From Agromyces sp. H66 (GTDB lineage: Bacteria; Actinomycetota; Actinomycetes; Actinomycetales; Microbacteriaceae), in assembly GCF_004959775.1 (NCBI RefSeq), contig NZ_SJZG01000006.1, forward strand, positions 38,993 through 102,992: a DNA stretch of 64,000 nt, written 5' to 3'. The position numbers and the translations under genes were made by a program. The notes beneath the pieces are model-generated. The model saw nothing but the letters and a program-made list of their open reading frames with translations, was not told the origin of the DNA and searched no databases. Of this stretch, positions 28,268-37,677 are shown piece by piece; the stretch's first letter is position 1; each line of letters opens with the position of its first letter.

Positions 28268-29119
28268 GTGTTCCGCAGATCGCTCTACAAGTCTCCGGCC
28301 GAGCTCCGCTCGATGCTCGCGGCGGGCTCGGCGACCGCCGCGGCGCTCGCCGAGGCGCGGCGACTGGTCGTGCCCGGCGCCACCCCGCTCGAGCTCGATG
28401 CCGCCGCCGAACGCGTCATCCGGGGCCTCGGAGGACGTCCGAACTTCCAGCTGGTACCCGGCTACCGGCACACGCTCTGCGTCTCCGTCGACGACGACGT
28501 CGTGCACGGCATCCCGGGTGAACGCCCGTTCCGGCCGGGAGACATCGTCTCGGTCGACGGCGGCGCCGACGTCGGCGGCTGGAACGGCGACGCGGCCTTC
28601 ACGGTCGTGATCCCCGACGCCGCGCGTCCCGAGGTCGTGGCGGCCAGGGAGCGGCTGTCCGAGGTCACCGAGCAGGCGCTGTGGCACGGCATCGCCGCCC
28701 TCGCGAGCGCCCGCCACCTCAATGAGGTCGGCGCGGCCATCGAGGACCACGTGCTCGGCGAGGGCGACCCCTCGACGGGCTCAGGGCACCGGTTCGGCAT
28801 CCTCACCGACTACGTCGGTCACGGCATCGGCCGCGAGATGCACGAGGAGCCGCCCGTCTTCAACTACCGCGTCGACCGCCGCGGTGCCGCCGTGCGGCCC
28901 GGCCTCGTGGTCGCGATCGAGCCCATGGTCGTCGCCGGCTCGGTCGATACCTTCGTGCGCGACGACGACTGGACGGTGACGACCGCCGACGGCGCGGATG
29001 CCGCGCACTGGGAGCACACGGTCGCCGTGCACGACGACGGCATCTGGGTGCTCACCGCCCCCGACGGCGGCGCCGCCGGCCTCGCGCCGCTCGGCGTGGA
29101 GCCGGTGCCGATTCCGTAG
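28268..29119 (+). CDS. map: Methionine aminopeptidase, type I
   Basis: A 283-residue metalloprotease that removes the initiator Met. GTG 28268 follows adk by 7 bases. Metal ligands are visible: Asp in SVDGGADVG and GDAAFTV, His in DYVGHGIGREMHEEP, Glu in VAIEPM and a later Glu. Near residues 170-175 the surface loop carries an extra DPSTGSGHR whose DNA (28768-28787) matches the genome's dispersed TCGACGGGCTCAG repeat, so a repeat has become coding here. Confidence 0.96.
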   Translation: MFRRSLYKSPAELRSMLAAGSATAAALAEARRLVVPGATPLELDAAAERVIRGLGGRPNFQLVPGYRHTLCVSVDDDVVHGIPGERPFRPGDIVSVDGGADVGGWNGDAAFTVVIPDAARPEVVAARERLSEVTEQALWHGIAALASARHLNEVGAAIEDHVLGEGDPSTGSGHRFGILTDYVGHGIGREMHEEPPVFNYRVDRRGAAVRPGLVVAIEPMVVAGSVDTFVRDDDWTVTTADGADAAHWEHTVAVHDDGIWVLTAPDGGAAGLAPLGVEPVPIP

Positions 29120-29145
29120 CGGGCATCCCGGCCCCGGGGCTCCGC

Positions 29146-31068
29146 TCAGGATCCGTGCGGTTCCATGAGCCGCGCGAGCTCGGCGAGCAGCCCGGGGTAG
29201 TCCGAAGCGCCCTGCACGAGGCGCTGCACGTTCTCGCGCTCCGAGAACGCCTCCACGAACTGGTCGAAGACCTCCTGGAACTCGGCGCGCCCGCTCTCCG
29301 CGAATGCGATGAGGGCGACCACGTGCACGTGGGCGCCGCCCCAGTCGAGCGGCGTGTCGTCGATGGCGATGGCGATGGCCGTGCGCGTCGCGGACATGGT
29401 CATCGCGTGCGGCACGGCGAGGTGCTCGGTGAACGCCGTCGACGACAGGCGTTCGCGCTCGAGGGCTCCCTCGACGTACGCGTGGTCGATCACGCCCGAC
29501 GAGATCATGCGGTCGCCGAGGTGTCGGATGACGCCTTCGCGGTCGAGGCCCCGCATTCCGCGCACGAACAGCTCGGGTGCGATGTACCGGGAGAGGGAGG
29601 CCGCCAGCCGCATCCGACGGCGGGCACGGCGCACGCGCGAGATCTCCGCCCGGACGCGCTCGAGATCGGCGTCCGTCGGGAACGGCGAGACGACGACGAG
29701 ACGCTCGACGGGCGCCGACGGCGCCAGGACCGCGACCACGACGTCGGCCGACCCCGCGTCATCGCCGGCGACGACCACGTCGACGTCACGGTCGACCGCG
29801 GCCCGCACGCGCTCGGCGAGGGCCGTGTGCACGTCGTGGTAGGCGGGAGCGGACACGGCCACCCGGACCGGCTCGCCGCCGGAACGGCGTCGGTCGAGGT
29901 AGGCGCCCACGTGCATCGCGATGTAGGCGATCTCGTCGTCGATGACGGCGATACCCTCGGAACGGGCGAGCTCGCTCGCGATGTACACGGCGAGCTCGTA
30001 GATGAGCGGGTAGGCGGCCTTGATCGACGTCGTCAGCGGGTTTCGCGAGAAGCTCGACTCGCTCGCCCGTGCGACGAGGTTGTCGACGTGCAGCGCCAGT
30101 CGGTCGATGAAGTCGTCGTCGTCGAGGTCGATGAGGTACGCGGCCGATGCGCTCGCCACCACCCGGCGCACGAGCGGCACCCGCGGTGAGAAGGGGCGGT
30201 CGGGGGACTCCGCGTGCGCCGACTCGGTCGTGCGCGTCGCGGCCCGCGTCTCGAGGAGACGCGTGAGGTGGGCGAGGTCTGCCGGTCCGACAGCTGTTCC
30301 GAAGTGCTCGGTCACGAGCCGCTCGACGAGTTCGGACAATGGTCCGCCGCCGCCGGCGACCGAGCGCGGAGCCGTGCCGGGTTCGCCCGTCGAGGCGGGC
30401 GCAGCGGCATCCGGGGCCTCGAGCGGATGGTTGTGCGCCACCCGATCGAGGGCGATGGCCGTGTGCAGGAGCACGTCGTTGAGCCCGTACTCGTTCGGGG
30501 CGTACCCGGCCTCGGCGAGTCCGGCGACGAGCGCGGCGCGGAAGTCCGTGATCTCGGGGAACGCCGCCCGGAGCTCGTCAAGCTCGAGCATGCCCCGTGC
30601 CGACTCGTCGCGGAAGAGGGCACCGAGCAGTCGCCGTCGCGCGGTCTCGGGGCCCTCCAGCGTGATCCGGGGGCCATGGCGCACGAGCGCGAGGCCGGTG
30701 CCCTCGAGGCGGGCGCGCACCCGGGCGAGGTCGGCCTCGAACGTCGAGTCGCTCACATGGTTCGCGGCGGCCGCCTCGTGCACGTCGAGGCCGTCGGTCG
30801 CGTCGATGAGCGAGCGGATGACGCGGGCCGCCCGCACCGCGGGCGTCGTCTCGCGGCGGGGTTCCGTGCGGCGGGCCGCCCACGCCGCGCGATCGAGTCG
30901 ATACCCCGCCGGTCCGGACTCGACGACCGTGCCGCCGGCGTTCGCCTGCGCGACGTAGTTGCGGATGGTGCGGGTCGTCACCCCGAGCCGCTCGGCGAGC
31001 TCGGTCGCCGTCGTCCACGTGTCGGCAGGGGCGAGCGCATCGACGAGTCGCTCCCACTTCTCGGCCAC
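29146..31068 (-). CDS. mtlR: MtlR-type PTS-regulated transcription activator
   Basis: A 640-residue regulator, the usual length for MtlR. In order: N-terminal helix-turn-helix (TTATELAERLGVTTRTIRNY), a second HTH region, two PRD domains (histidines in HTAIALDRVAHNH and in IAYIAMHVGAYL), an EIIB-like region and a C-terminal EIIA domain (EHLAVPHAM with the likely phospho-His). The EIIB-like region starts RVAVSAPAYHD and has no cysteine at the phosphorylation site. It is divergent from the mannitol PTS genes and should control them according to PTS phosphorylation. Confidence 0.9.
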   Translation of the reverse strand: MAEKWERLVDALAPADTWTTATELAERLGVTTRTIRNYVAQANAGGTVVESGPAGYRLDRAAWAARRTEPRRETTPAVRAARVIRSLIDATDGLDVHEAAAANHVSDSTFEADLARVRARLEGTGLALVRHGPRITLEGPETARRRLLGALFRDESARGMLELDELRAAFPEITDFRAALVAGLAEAGYAPNEYGLNDVLLHTAIALDRVAHNHPLEAPDAAAPASTGEPGTAPRSVAGGGGPLSELVERLVTEHFGTAVGPADLAHLTRLLETRAATRTTESAHAESPDRPFSPRVPLVRRVVASASAAYLIDLDDDDFIDRLALHVDNLVARASESSFSRNPLTTSIKAAYPLIYELAVYIASELARSEGIAVIDDEIAYIAMHVGAYLDRRRSGGEPVRVAVSAPAYHDVHTALAERVRAAVDRDVDVVVAGDDAGSADVVVAVLAPSAPVERLVVVSPFPTDADLERVRAEISRVRRARRRMRLAASLSRYIAPELFVRGMRGLDREGVIRHLGDRMISSGVIDHAYVEGALERERLSSTAFTEHLAVPHAMTMSATRTAIAIAIDDTPLDWGGAHVHVVALIAFAESGRAEFQEVFDQFVEAFSERENVQRLVQGASDYPGLLAELARLMEPHGS

Positions 31069-31147
31069 TGCAGCTCCAGGGTTCCGCCGGCGCCACGCGA
31101 CGCCGTGCGCTCCAGACAGTCAACCATCCGGACTCGGGCGGTGGGAC

Positions 31148-31179
31148 TTTCCGCGGCCGGATTTCCGGGGGTGCGGAAA
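31148..31179. promoter_or_regulatory. Palindromic operator candidate in the mtlR/PTS intergenic region
   Basis: TTTCCG (31162-31167), six bases, CGGAAA (31174-31179). A further TTTCCGC lies at 31148-31154, pairing with GCGGAAA 31173-31179. It sits centrally in the 202-base divergent gap 31069-31270. It is a plausible MtlR site by position only. Confidence 0.45.
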
Positions 31180-31270
31180 CGAATCGGGTGGTGCGGCGGC
31201 GGGCGCCGCGGGCACAATCGAATCGATCGCGGTTCGACGCCGCGGCCGAACGATCGACGAGGACCGGGCG

Positions 31271-31606
31271 ATGGCCGGGCGAGGAGGCATGGTGGTTCGC
31301 ATCATCGTGGTCTGCGGCGCAGGCGCCTCGAGCACCTTCGTCGCACACCGGATCCGCCGGGCGGCCGCCGCCCGTGGCATCGACGTGCGTGCCACCGCCA
31401 CGAGCGAGTCCGTCCTCGAGCAGTCGCTCGCGGACGCGGACGTGCTCCTCGTCGGCGCGCACCTCGGCGACCGCGTCGGCCTCCTGCGCGAACGCGCGGC
31501 GGCGGCATCCGTGCCCGTCGTGATCCTCCCCGAGGGCGCCGCCGCCGCGGCCGACGGGGAGGACGCCCTCGACCTGGCCCTCGAGTTCGCTGGGGTCGGA
31601 TCATGA
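31271..31606 (+). CDS. Stand-alone PTS IIB-like protein (lactose/cellobiose type)
   Basis: A 111-residue protein from ATG 31271, with GAGGA eight bases before it. It has the P-loop cysteine motif IIVVCGAGASSTFVAHRIRR typical of lactose/cellobiose EIIB, then a Rossmann-like alternation ending VPVVILPEGAAAAADG. No IIA or IIC partner of that class is nearby; the next genes encode HPr, EI and the mannitol enzyme II. It may serve as a phosphorylation partner for MtlR, whose own EIIB region lacks the cysteine, but this is inference. Confidence 0.78.
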   Translation: MAGRGGMVVRIIVVCGAGASSTFVAHRIRRAAAARGIDVRATATSESVLEQSLADADVLLVGAHLGDRVGLLRERAAAASVPVVILPEGAAAAADGEDALDLALEFAGVGS

Positions 31607-31697
31607 CGCCGCGCGCGCCGCGCGCCGCGGCCGTCACCGAACGGCCCGCGGGCTATGGTGAGCGAGGGAACGGAAGGCAGCGACGGAGACCGGAATC

Positions 31698-31964
31698 ATG
31701 GTGGAACGCACAGTTCGAATCGGATCCACGCACGGCCTGCACGCGCGGCCGGCGAAGCTCTTCACCCAGGCCGTGGCCGCATCGGGATCACAGGTCACCG
31801 TGCAGAAGACCGGCGGGTCGCCCGTCAACGCGGCCAGCATCCTCGCCGTCATCGCGCAGGGGATCGATCACGGCGACGAGGTCACGATCGTCGTCGACGG
31901 CGGCGACGAGCAGACGGTGCTCGACGAGCTCGTGGAGCTCCTCGGCACCGACCACGACGAGTAG
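31698..31964 (+). CDS. ptsH: Phosphocarrier protein HPr
   Basis: An 88-residue protein with the active-site histidine in STHGLHARPAKLF and the helix-2 region GGSPVNAASILAVIAQG. It passes phosphate from EI to EIIA domains. At the usual Ser46 region the sequence is NAASILAV, so a regulatory serine is present in the right neighbourhood. A possible -10 (TATGGT, 31654-31659) precedes it. ptsI follows. Confidence 0.95.
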   Translation: MVERTVRIGSTHGLHARPAKLFTQAVAASGSQVTVQKTGGSPVNAASILAVIAQGIDHGDEVTIVVDGGDEQTVLDELVELLGTDHDE

Positions 31965-32006
31965 CGCGGGGCATCCGTCCCCCGTGCAACCGGAGCAGGA
32001 GGGCGA

Positions 32007-33689
32007 ATGATGGAGATCAGGGGCACGGGCATCGGCCAGGGTGTCGCCGTCGGGCCGGTCGTGCGCATGGCGGAACGCCTGCCCGAACCGGTCGACCGGC
32101 CGAGCCACCTCGACCCCCAGCGGGAGGGCGAGCGGGCGAGGGCGTCGTTGTCGGTCGTCGCCGCCGAGCTCGCGAACCGCGGTGCGACGGCGGGCGGTGC
32201 CGCCAAGGACGTGCTCGAGGCGCAGGCCATGATGGCCGAGGACCCGAGCCTGATCGACGAGGTCACGAAGCTCCTCGACACCGGAAAGACCGCCGAGCGC
32301 GCCGTGTTCGAGGCGTTCGCCGCCTACCGCGACCTGCTCGCCGGCATGGGCGGATACATGGGGGAGCGCGCCGCAGACCTCGACGACATCTCCCAGCGCG
32401 TCATCGCGCATCTCCTGAAGCTGCCCGCGCCCGGTGTTCCGAACCCCGGCCACCCCTTCGTGCTCGTGGCCCGCGACCTCGCGCCCGCCGACACCGCGAT
32501 GCTCGACCTCGACCAGGTCCTCGGACTCGTCACGGTCGACGGCGGCCCCACCTCGCACACCGCGATCCTCGCCCGCGAGAAGTCGATCGTCGCGGTGGTC
32601 GGTGCAGCGGATGCCGCGGCGCTCGCCGACGGCGACACGGTCGTCGTCGACGCCGCGGGCGGCCTCGTCATCTCGTCGCCGACGCCCGAGCAGGTCGCCG
32701 ACGCGAACGCGCGGATCGCCGAACGCGCGGCGCTGCAGTCCGCACCGGTGACGCCCGGCGCCCTCGCCGACGGCACGCCCGTGCCGCTCCTCGTGAACCT
32801 CGGCTCCGCCGACGGCGCCGCGGAGGCCCTGAAGCTGGGCGCCGAGGGCGTCGGGCTCTTCCGCACCGAGTTCCTCTTCCTCGGCCACGACACCGCACCG
32901 AGCGTGCGCGACCAGCAGGAGCACTACACGAGGCTGCTCCGGGCATTCGCCGGCAAGAAGGTCGTGGTGCGGGTGCTCGACGCCGGCGCCGACAAGCCGC
33001 TGTCCTTCCTCAACGCGGCAGACGAGGAGAACCCGGCACTCGGGCTCCGAGGCATCCGGGCCCTGCGCCACTCCGAGGTCATCCTGCGCGAACAGCTCAC
33101 CGCGCTCGCCGCAGCGGACGCCGCGACCGACGCCGAGGTATGGGTCATGGCGCCGATGGTCGCGACCGTCGACGAGGCGCGCTACTTCTCGGCACTCGCC
33201 AAGGAACTCGGCGTGCGCGTGGCGGGCGTCATGGTGGAGACGCCGTCGGCCGCGCTCATCGCCGACCGCGTGCTCGCCGCGTGCGACTTCGCGTCGATCG
33301 GCACGAACGACCTCACCCAGTACACGATGGCCGCCGACCGACTGCTCGGCACCGTCGCGATCCTGCAGGATCCCTGGCATCCGGCCGTGCTCCGCCTCAT
33401 CGGCGAGGTCGGCGCCGCCGGAGCCGAACTCGGCAAGCCCGTCGGCATCTGCGGCGAGGCCGCCGCCGACCCGCTGCTCGCCGTCGTGCTCGTGGGCCTC
33501 GGCGCCACGAGCCTGTCGATGTCGCCATCGGCACTCGCAGATGTCCGCGCCTCCCTCGCGCGGTACAGCCCGGATGACGCGAAGGCGCTCGCCCGGGCAG
33601 CCCTGGCCGCTGAGGGAGCGGCCGAAGCCAAGCAGGCGGCCGAGGCCGCCGCATCCGAGATCACCGCGTCGCGGGCCACCGCGTCGTGA
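32007..33689 (+). CDS. ptsI: PTS enzyme I
   Basis: A 560-residue phosphoenolpyruvate-protein phosphotransferase. The phospho-His motif GGPTSHTAILAREKSIVAVVG and the C-terminal PEP-binding barrel (EGVGLFRTEFLFLG, FASIGTNDLTQYTMAADR) with catalytic Cys in GICGEAA are present. It begins MMEIRGTGIGQG; a GGAG site precedes. It powers mannitol uptake with HPr. The last 30 residues are Ala/Glu rich. Confidence 0.97.
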   Translation: MMEIRGTGIGQGVAVGPVVRMAERLPEPVDRPSHLDPQREGERARASLSVVAAELANRGATAGGAAKDVLEAQAMMAEDPSLIDEVTKLLDTGKTAERAVFEAFAAYRDLLAGMGGYMGERAADLDDISQRVIAHLLKLPAPGVPNPGHPFVLVARDLAPADTAMLDLDQVLGLVTVDGGPTSHTAILAREKSIVAVVGAADAAALADGDTVVVDAAGGLVISSPTPEQVADANARIAERAALQSAPVTPGALADGTPVPLLVNLGSADGAAEALKLGAEGVGLFRTEFLFLGHDTAPSVRDQQEHYTRLLRAFAGKKVVVRVLDAGADKPLSFLNAADEENPALGLRGIRALRHSEVILREQLTALAAADAATDAEVWVMAPMVATVDEARYFSALAKELGVRVAGVMVETPSAALIADRVLAACDFASIGTNDLTQYTMAADRLLGTVAILQDPWHPAVLRLIGEVGAAGAELGKPVGICGEAAADPLLAVVLVGLGATSLSMSPSALADVRASLARYSPDDAKALARAALAAEGAAEAKQAAEAAASEITASRATAS

Positions 33690-33708
33690 ACACGAGAGGG
33701 GCAACACC

Positions 33709-35238
33709 ATGACAACGACGTCTGCGGGAGCGAAGCGGCCGGGGGGAGCACGCGTCGCCGTCCAGAGGTTCGGCACCTTCCTCAGCGGCATGATCATGCC
33801 GAACATCGCGGCGTTCATAGCCTGGGGCCTGATCACCGCGTTCTTCATCGAGACCGGGTGGACGCCCGTGCCCGCCCTCGGCGGCTTCCCCGATGCCGCG
33901 GGCAACGAGTACACGGGCCTCGTCGGCCCGATGATCATCTACATGCTGCCGTTGCTCATCGCCAACCAGGGCGGTCGCATGGTCTACGACACCCGGGGCG
34001 GGGTCGTGGGCGTCATCGCCACGGTCGGCGTGATCGTCGGCACCGACATCCCGATGTTCCTCGGTGCGATGATCATGGGCCCGCTCGCGGCGTGGCTGAT
34101 GAAGCACATCGACCGCATCTGGGACGGCAAGATCAAGCCCGGGTTCGAGATGCTCGTGAACAACTTCTCGGCGGGCATCTTCGGCGGACTCATGGCGATC
34201 GTCGGCTTCTACGGATTCGCGCCGGCCGTCACCTGGCTCAGCAACGTGCTCGAGTCGGCCGTGAACTGGCTCGTCGTCGCCGGCCTCCTGCCGCTCGTCT
34301 CGCTGCTCGTCGAGCCGGGGAAGATCCTGTTCCTCAACAACGCCATCAACCACGGCGTGTTCACGCCCCTCGGCACGCAGCAGGCGCTCGAAGAGGGCAA
34401 GTCGATCCTGTTCCTCATCGAGGCCAACCCGGGCCCCGGCCTCGGGCTCCTGCTCGCGTTCACGTTCTTCGGGGTCGGCATGGCGCGGGCGAGCGCCCCG
34501 GGTGCGATCGTCATCCAGTTCCTCGGCGGCATCCACGAGATCTACTTCCCGTACGTGCTCATGAAGCCGATCCTCGTGCTCGCGGTCATCGGCGGCGGCA
34601 TGACGGGCGTCGCGACGAACGTCATCTTCGACAGCGGACTCAGGGCGCCCGCCTCGCCGGGCAGCATCTTCGCGATCATCCTGCAGACCGCGAGCGACAG
34701 CTACGTCGGCGTCATCCTGTCGGTCGTGCTCTCGGCGACGGTGTCGTTCGTGATCGCGTCGATCATCCTCCGTGCGAGCCGCAAGCGCGACCTCGAGGCC
34801 GCCGGTGCCGGCGACCTCAGTTCCGCGATCGCGCAGACCGAGGCGAACAAGGGCAAGTCGAGCGACGTGCTCGGCGGGCTCCAGGCCGCGGGCGTCGCCG
34901 CCGGCGCCGGGCTCGTCGCCGAGGGCGAGGTGACGGCGCTCGAGACCAAGCAGATCCACTCGATCGTCTTCGCGTGCGACGCGGGCATGGGTTCGAGCGC
35001 GATGGGCGCGACGGTGCTGCGGAACAAGATCAAGAAGGCCGGGATCGACGATGTCGACGTCGTGAACAAGGCGGTCGCCAACCTCGGCGACGACGTCGAC
35101 CTGGTCGTGACGCACCAGGATCTCACGGAGCGGGCGAAGCGGCAGTCGCCGAACGCGCTGCACGTCTCCGTGGAGAACTTCATGAACTCGCCGAAGTACG
35201 ACGAGATCGTCGAGCTGCTCCGCTCGAAGGGGGAATAG
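33709..35238 (+). CDS. mtlA: Mannitol PTS permease, EIICB
   Basis: A 509-residue membrane transporter. Residues 20-345 form the IIC domain with about eight helices (RFGTFLSGMIMPNIAAFIAW, GGRMVYDTRGG, GGIHEIYFPYVLM). The C-terminal IIB domain holds the phospho-Cys in SIVFACDAGMGSSAMGATVL. EIIA is on the next gene, so this is the split EIICB/EIIA type. It imports mannitol as mannitol-1-phosphate. Confidence 0.96.
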   Translation: MTTTSAGAKRPGGARVAVQRFGTFLSGMIMPNIAAFIAWGLITAFFIETGWTPVPALGGFPDAAGNEYTGLVGPMIIYMLPLLIANQGGRMVYDTRGGVVGVIATVGVIVGTDIPMFLGAMIMGPLAAWLMKHIDRIWDGKIKPGFEMLVNNFSAGIFGGLMAIVGFYGFAPAVTWLSNVLESAVNWLVVAGLLPLVSLLVEPGKILFLNNAINHGVFTPLGTQQALEEGKSILFLIEANPGPGLGLLLAFTFFGVGMARASAPGAIVIQFLGGIHEIYFPYVLMKPILVLAVIGGGMTGVATNVIFDSGLRAPASPGSIFAIILQTASDSYVGVILSVVLSATVSFVIASIILRASRKRDLEAAGAGDLSSAIAQTEANKGKSSDVLGGLQAAGVAAGAGLVAEGEVTALETKQIHSIVFACDAGMGSSAMGATVLRNKIKKAGIDDVDVVNKAVANLGDDVDLVVTHQDLTERAKRQSPNALHVSVENFMNSPKYDEIVELLRSKGE

Positions 35239-35278
35239 CGACGGCTGCCGCGGGCGGCGATCGCAAGGAAGGGATGAC

Positions 35279-35719
35279 ATGACCAACGAGATCCTGCCGA
35301 CCGACCACGTGCGGCTCGCCGCCCGCGCCACCAGCCGCGACGACGCGATCCGCGAGGCGGGGGCCATCCTCGTCGACGCGGGCGCCGTCGACCCCGGCTA
35401 CATCGACTCGATGCTCGAACGCGAGGGGTCCGTGTCGACGTACATGGGCAACTTCCTCGCGATCCCGCACGGCACCAACGAGGCGAAGGACCAGATCCAC
35501 CGGTCCGCCCTCTCGGTGATCCGGTACGACGAACCCGTCGACTGGAACGGGGAGGAGGCCCGGTTCGTGGTCGGCATCGCCGGCGTCGAGAACGAGCACC
35601 TCGACATCCTGTCGAAGATCGCGATCATCTTCTCCGACGAGGACGCCGTGCAGCGCCTCCTCGAGGCGCCGACGGCCGCCGACCTGCATGCCAGGCTCTC
35701 GGAGGTCAACGCATCGTGA
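35279..35719 (+). CDS. mtlF: Mannitol PTS EIIA component
   Basis: A 146-residue protein with the EIIA(Mtl/Fru) active site [19 protein letters not shown], where the histidine accepts phosphate from HPr. AAGGAAGGG precedes ATG 35279. Its stop overlaps the GTG of mtlD (GTGA), so the two are translationally coupled. Confidence 0.95.
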   Translation: MTNEILPTDHVRLAARATSRDDAIREAGAILVDAGAVDPGYIDSMLEREGSVSTYMGNFLAIPHGTNEAKDQIHRSALSVIRYDEPVDWNGEEARFVVGIAGVENEHLDILSKIAIIFSDEDAVQRLLEAPTAADLHARLSEVNAS

Positions 35720-36876
35720 AGGCCGTCCACTTCGGTGCCGGCAACATCGGGCGCGGGTTCGTCGGCCTCCTCCTGCACGACGCCGGATACGAGGTGGTGT
35801 TCGCCGACGTCAATGCCGCGCTCATCGACGAGCTCGCGGCCTCCGACCACTACACCGTGCACGAGGTGGGCGCGGGCGCGCGCGACCGGGTCGTCGACGG
35901 GTATCGGGCCGTGAACAGCGAGACGGATGCCGCGGGGCTCGTCGCCGAGCTCGTGACCGCCGACGTGGCGACCACGGCGGTGGGTCCGAGCATCCTGCGG
36001 TTCATCGCGCCGCACCTGGTCGCGGCGCTTCGCGCGAGGCCGGCGGATGCCCCGCCGCTCGCGATCATGGCGTGCGAGAACGCGATCAACGCCACCGACC
36101 ACCTGCACGACGAGATCGCCTCGCTGTCGAGCCCCGAGGAGTGGGCGGCGCTCGCGGCCAGGGCGGTGTTCGCGAACACCGCCGTGGACCGCATCGTGCC
36201 GGGCCAGGATCCCGACGCGGGCCTCGACGTCACGGTCGAGTCGTTCTTCGAGTGGGCGATCGAGCGCCCGCCGTTCGGCGATGCCGCCCCCGAGATCCCG
36301 GGCGCCCATTTCGTCGACGACCTCGCGCCGTACATCGAGCGGAAGCTCTTCACGGTGAACACGGGCCACGCCGCCACCGCGTACCTCGGCTTCCTCGCCG
36401 GACACGAGCGGATCAGCGACGCGCTCGCCGATCCGACGGTCGCCGCGGGCGTCGAGCGGGCCCTCCTCGAGACGAGCGAGCTCATCGTGACGAAGCACGG
36501 ATTCACCGAGACGGAGCAGGCCGCCTACCGGGCGCGGATCCTCGAGCGATTCCGCAATCCCGAGCTGCCCGACACCGTCGAGCGCGTGGGCCGGCAGCCG
36601 CTGCGCAAGCTGGGGCGCCACGAGCGGTTCATCGGGCCCGCGGCCGAACTCGCATCGGCCGGCCGGTCCGTCGACGGGCTGCTCGTCGCCGTCGGCGCGG
36701 CCCTGCGATTCGACGTGCCGGCGGATCCCGAGAGCGTGGAGCTCGCGAAGCTCCTCTCCGACCGCGAGCCCGCGGCGTTCGTGCACGACGTCACGGGCAT
36801 CGCGGCGGGGCATCCGCTCGAACCGGGACTGGTCGCGGTGGTCGCCGAGGCGAAGACCGCGCGGGCGGGCGGCTAG
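35716..36876 (+). CDS. mtlD: Mannitol-1-phosphate 5-dehydrogenase
   Basis: A 386-residue enzyme that oxidises mannitol-1-phosphate to fructose-6-phosphate with NAD. The N-terminal Rossmann motif [20 protein letters not shown] and the catalytic-region segment [18 protein letters not shown] are present. Last gene of the mannitol operon; the next gene, infA, is 208 bases on and has its own promoter region. Confidence 0.96.
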   Translation: MKAVHFGAGNIGRGFVGLLLHDAGYEVVFADVNAALIDELAASDHYTVHEVGAGARDRVVDGYRAVNSETDAAGLVAELVTADVATTAVGPSILRFIAPHLVAALRARPADAPPLAIMACENAINATDHLHDEIASLSSPEEWAALAARAVFANTAVDRIVPGQDPDAGLDVTVESFFEWAIERPPFGDAAPEIPGAHFVDDLAPYIERKLFTVNTGHAATAYLGFLAGHERISDALADPTVAAGVERALLETSELIVTKHGFTETEQAAYRARILERFRNPELPDTVERVGRQPLRKLGRHERFIGPAAELASAGRSVDGLLVAVGAALRFDVPADPESVELAKLLSDREPAAFVHDVTGIAAGHPLEPGLVAVVAEAKTARAGG

Positions 36877-36956
36877 TCGCCGGCCGCGGGGCGGGCGGTC
36901 GGGGGGCCGAACGCCGGAGATCGGTGCCTCGACTGGCGCGATGGGCCGACATCGCC

Positions 36957-36962
36957 TATAGT
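36957..36962 (+). promoter_or_regulatory. Putative -10 box for infA
   Basis: TATAGT in the 208-base gap 36877-37084, giving a leader of roughly 115 bases before infA. No strong -35 is visible. Nothing else is seen in this gap. Confidence 0.5.
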
Positions 36963-37084
36963 TGACCCTTGGTGTTCTGCACGCCTATTTCGGCATGCCC
37001 GACGGCCCCTGGCCCGACGGATCCGTGGTCGCGCGCAACATCATCGCACGACCAGCATCCCAAACTCCAAGCGATAGTGAGGCT

Positions 37085-37306
37085 ATGGCCAAGAAAGACG
37101 GCGTCATCGAGATCGAAGGCTCGGTCATCGAGGCACTCCCGAACGCGATGTTCCGCGTGGAACTCACGAACGGGCACAAGGTTCTCGCGCACATCTCGGG
37201 AAAGATGCGCCAGCACTACATCCGCATCCTCCCCGAGGACCGCGTGATCGTGGAGCTGAGCCCGTACGACCTGACGCGCGGCCGCATCGTCTACCGCTAC
37301 AAGTAG
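37085..37306 (+). CDS. infA: Translation initiation factor IF-1
   Basis: A 73-residue protein, almost invariant in family: [20 protein letters not shown], then [20 protein letters not shown] and the C-terminal [11 protein letters not shown]. It binds the 30S A site during initiation. First gene of the alpha cluster here, cut off from the spc cluster by the mannitol genes. Confidence 0.98.
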   Translation: MAKKDGVIEIEGSVIEALPNAMFRVELTNGHKVLAHISGKMRQHYIRILPEDRVIVELSPYDLTRGRIVYRYK

Positions 37307-37375
37307 GGGATCGCTGGAAAGTAACGGCCCGCGGCACCCCGCGGGTACGAGGACAGCGAAACCAAGGAAACAACT

Positions 37376-37492
37376 GTGAAGGTCAACCCCAGCGTCAAGC
37401 CCATCTGCGACCACTGCAAGGTCATCCGCCGCCACGGCCGCGTCATGGTGATCTGCAAGAGCAACCCGCGGCACAAGCAGCGCCAGGGATAG
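37376..37492 (+). CDS. rpmJ: 50S ribosomal protein L36 (zinc-binding form)
   Basis: A 38-residue protein from GTG 37376 with AAGGAAA before it: [19 protein letters not shown] and the ending RHKQRQG. The ribbon ligands CxxC, a later Cys in MVICKS and His in RHK are present, so this is the zinc-containing C+ type. It completes the 50S subunit near the peptidyl-transferase region. Confidence 0.97.
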   Translation: MKVNPSVKPICDHCKVIRRHGRVMVICKSNPRHKQRQG

Positions 37493-37504
37493 TCGCACGG
37501 CTGC

Positions 37505-37550
37505 GGCCCTTCGGACCCCGAGCTCGTCGAGGGGAACTCGTCGAAGGGCC
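37505..37550. repeat. REP-like palindrome between rpmJ and rpsM
   Basis: GGCCCTTCG (37505-37513) pairs with CGAAGGGCC (37542-37550). The interior contains GAGCTCGTCGAGGGG and CTCGTCGAAGGG, variants of the genome's dispersed GTCGAAG element. It lies within the 185-base rpmJ-rpsM gap. Confidence 0.7.
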
Positions 37551-37677
37551 ACAACTGAACACCGCAACGGCAACGCCAGAACCTCGACATCACGGATGTC
37601 GCGGGGACACCTCGGGTCGGAGGCCCGGGCACCGGCGCTGCTCCACACCTCCATTTCGAACACAGGAGAAGCCACAC

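Noticed and set aside
31603..31697. Start of a coding region between the IIB-like gene and ptsH
   Set aside because: The frame runs across ptsH with Arg-rich sequence and no ribosome site; the interval fits a ptsH promoter region.
31788..33938. 716-residue antisense frame over ptsH/ptsI
   Set aside because: No domain; His/Asp/Arg-rich composition expected from reverse-strand reading of the true genes.
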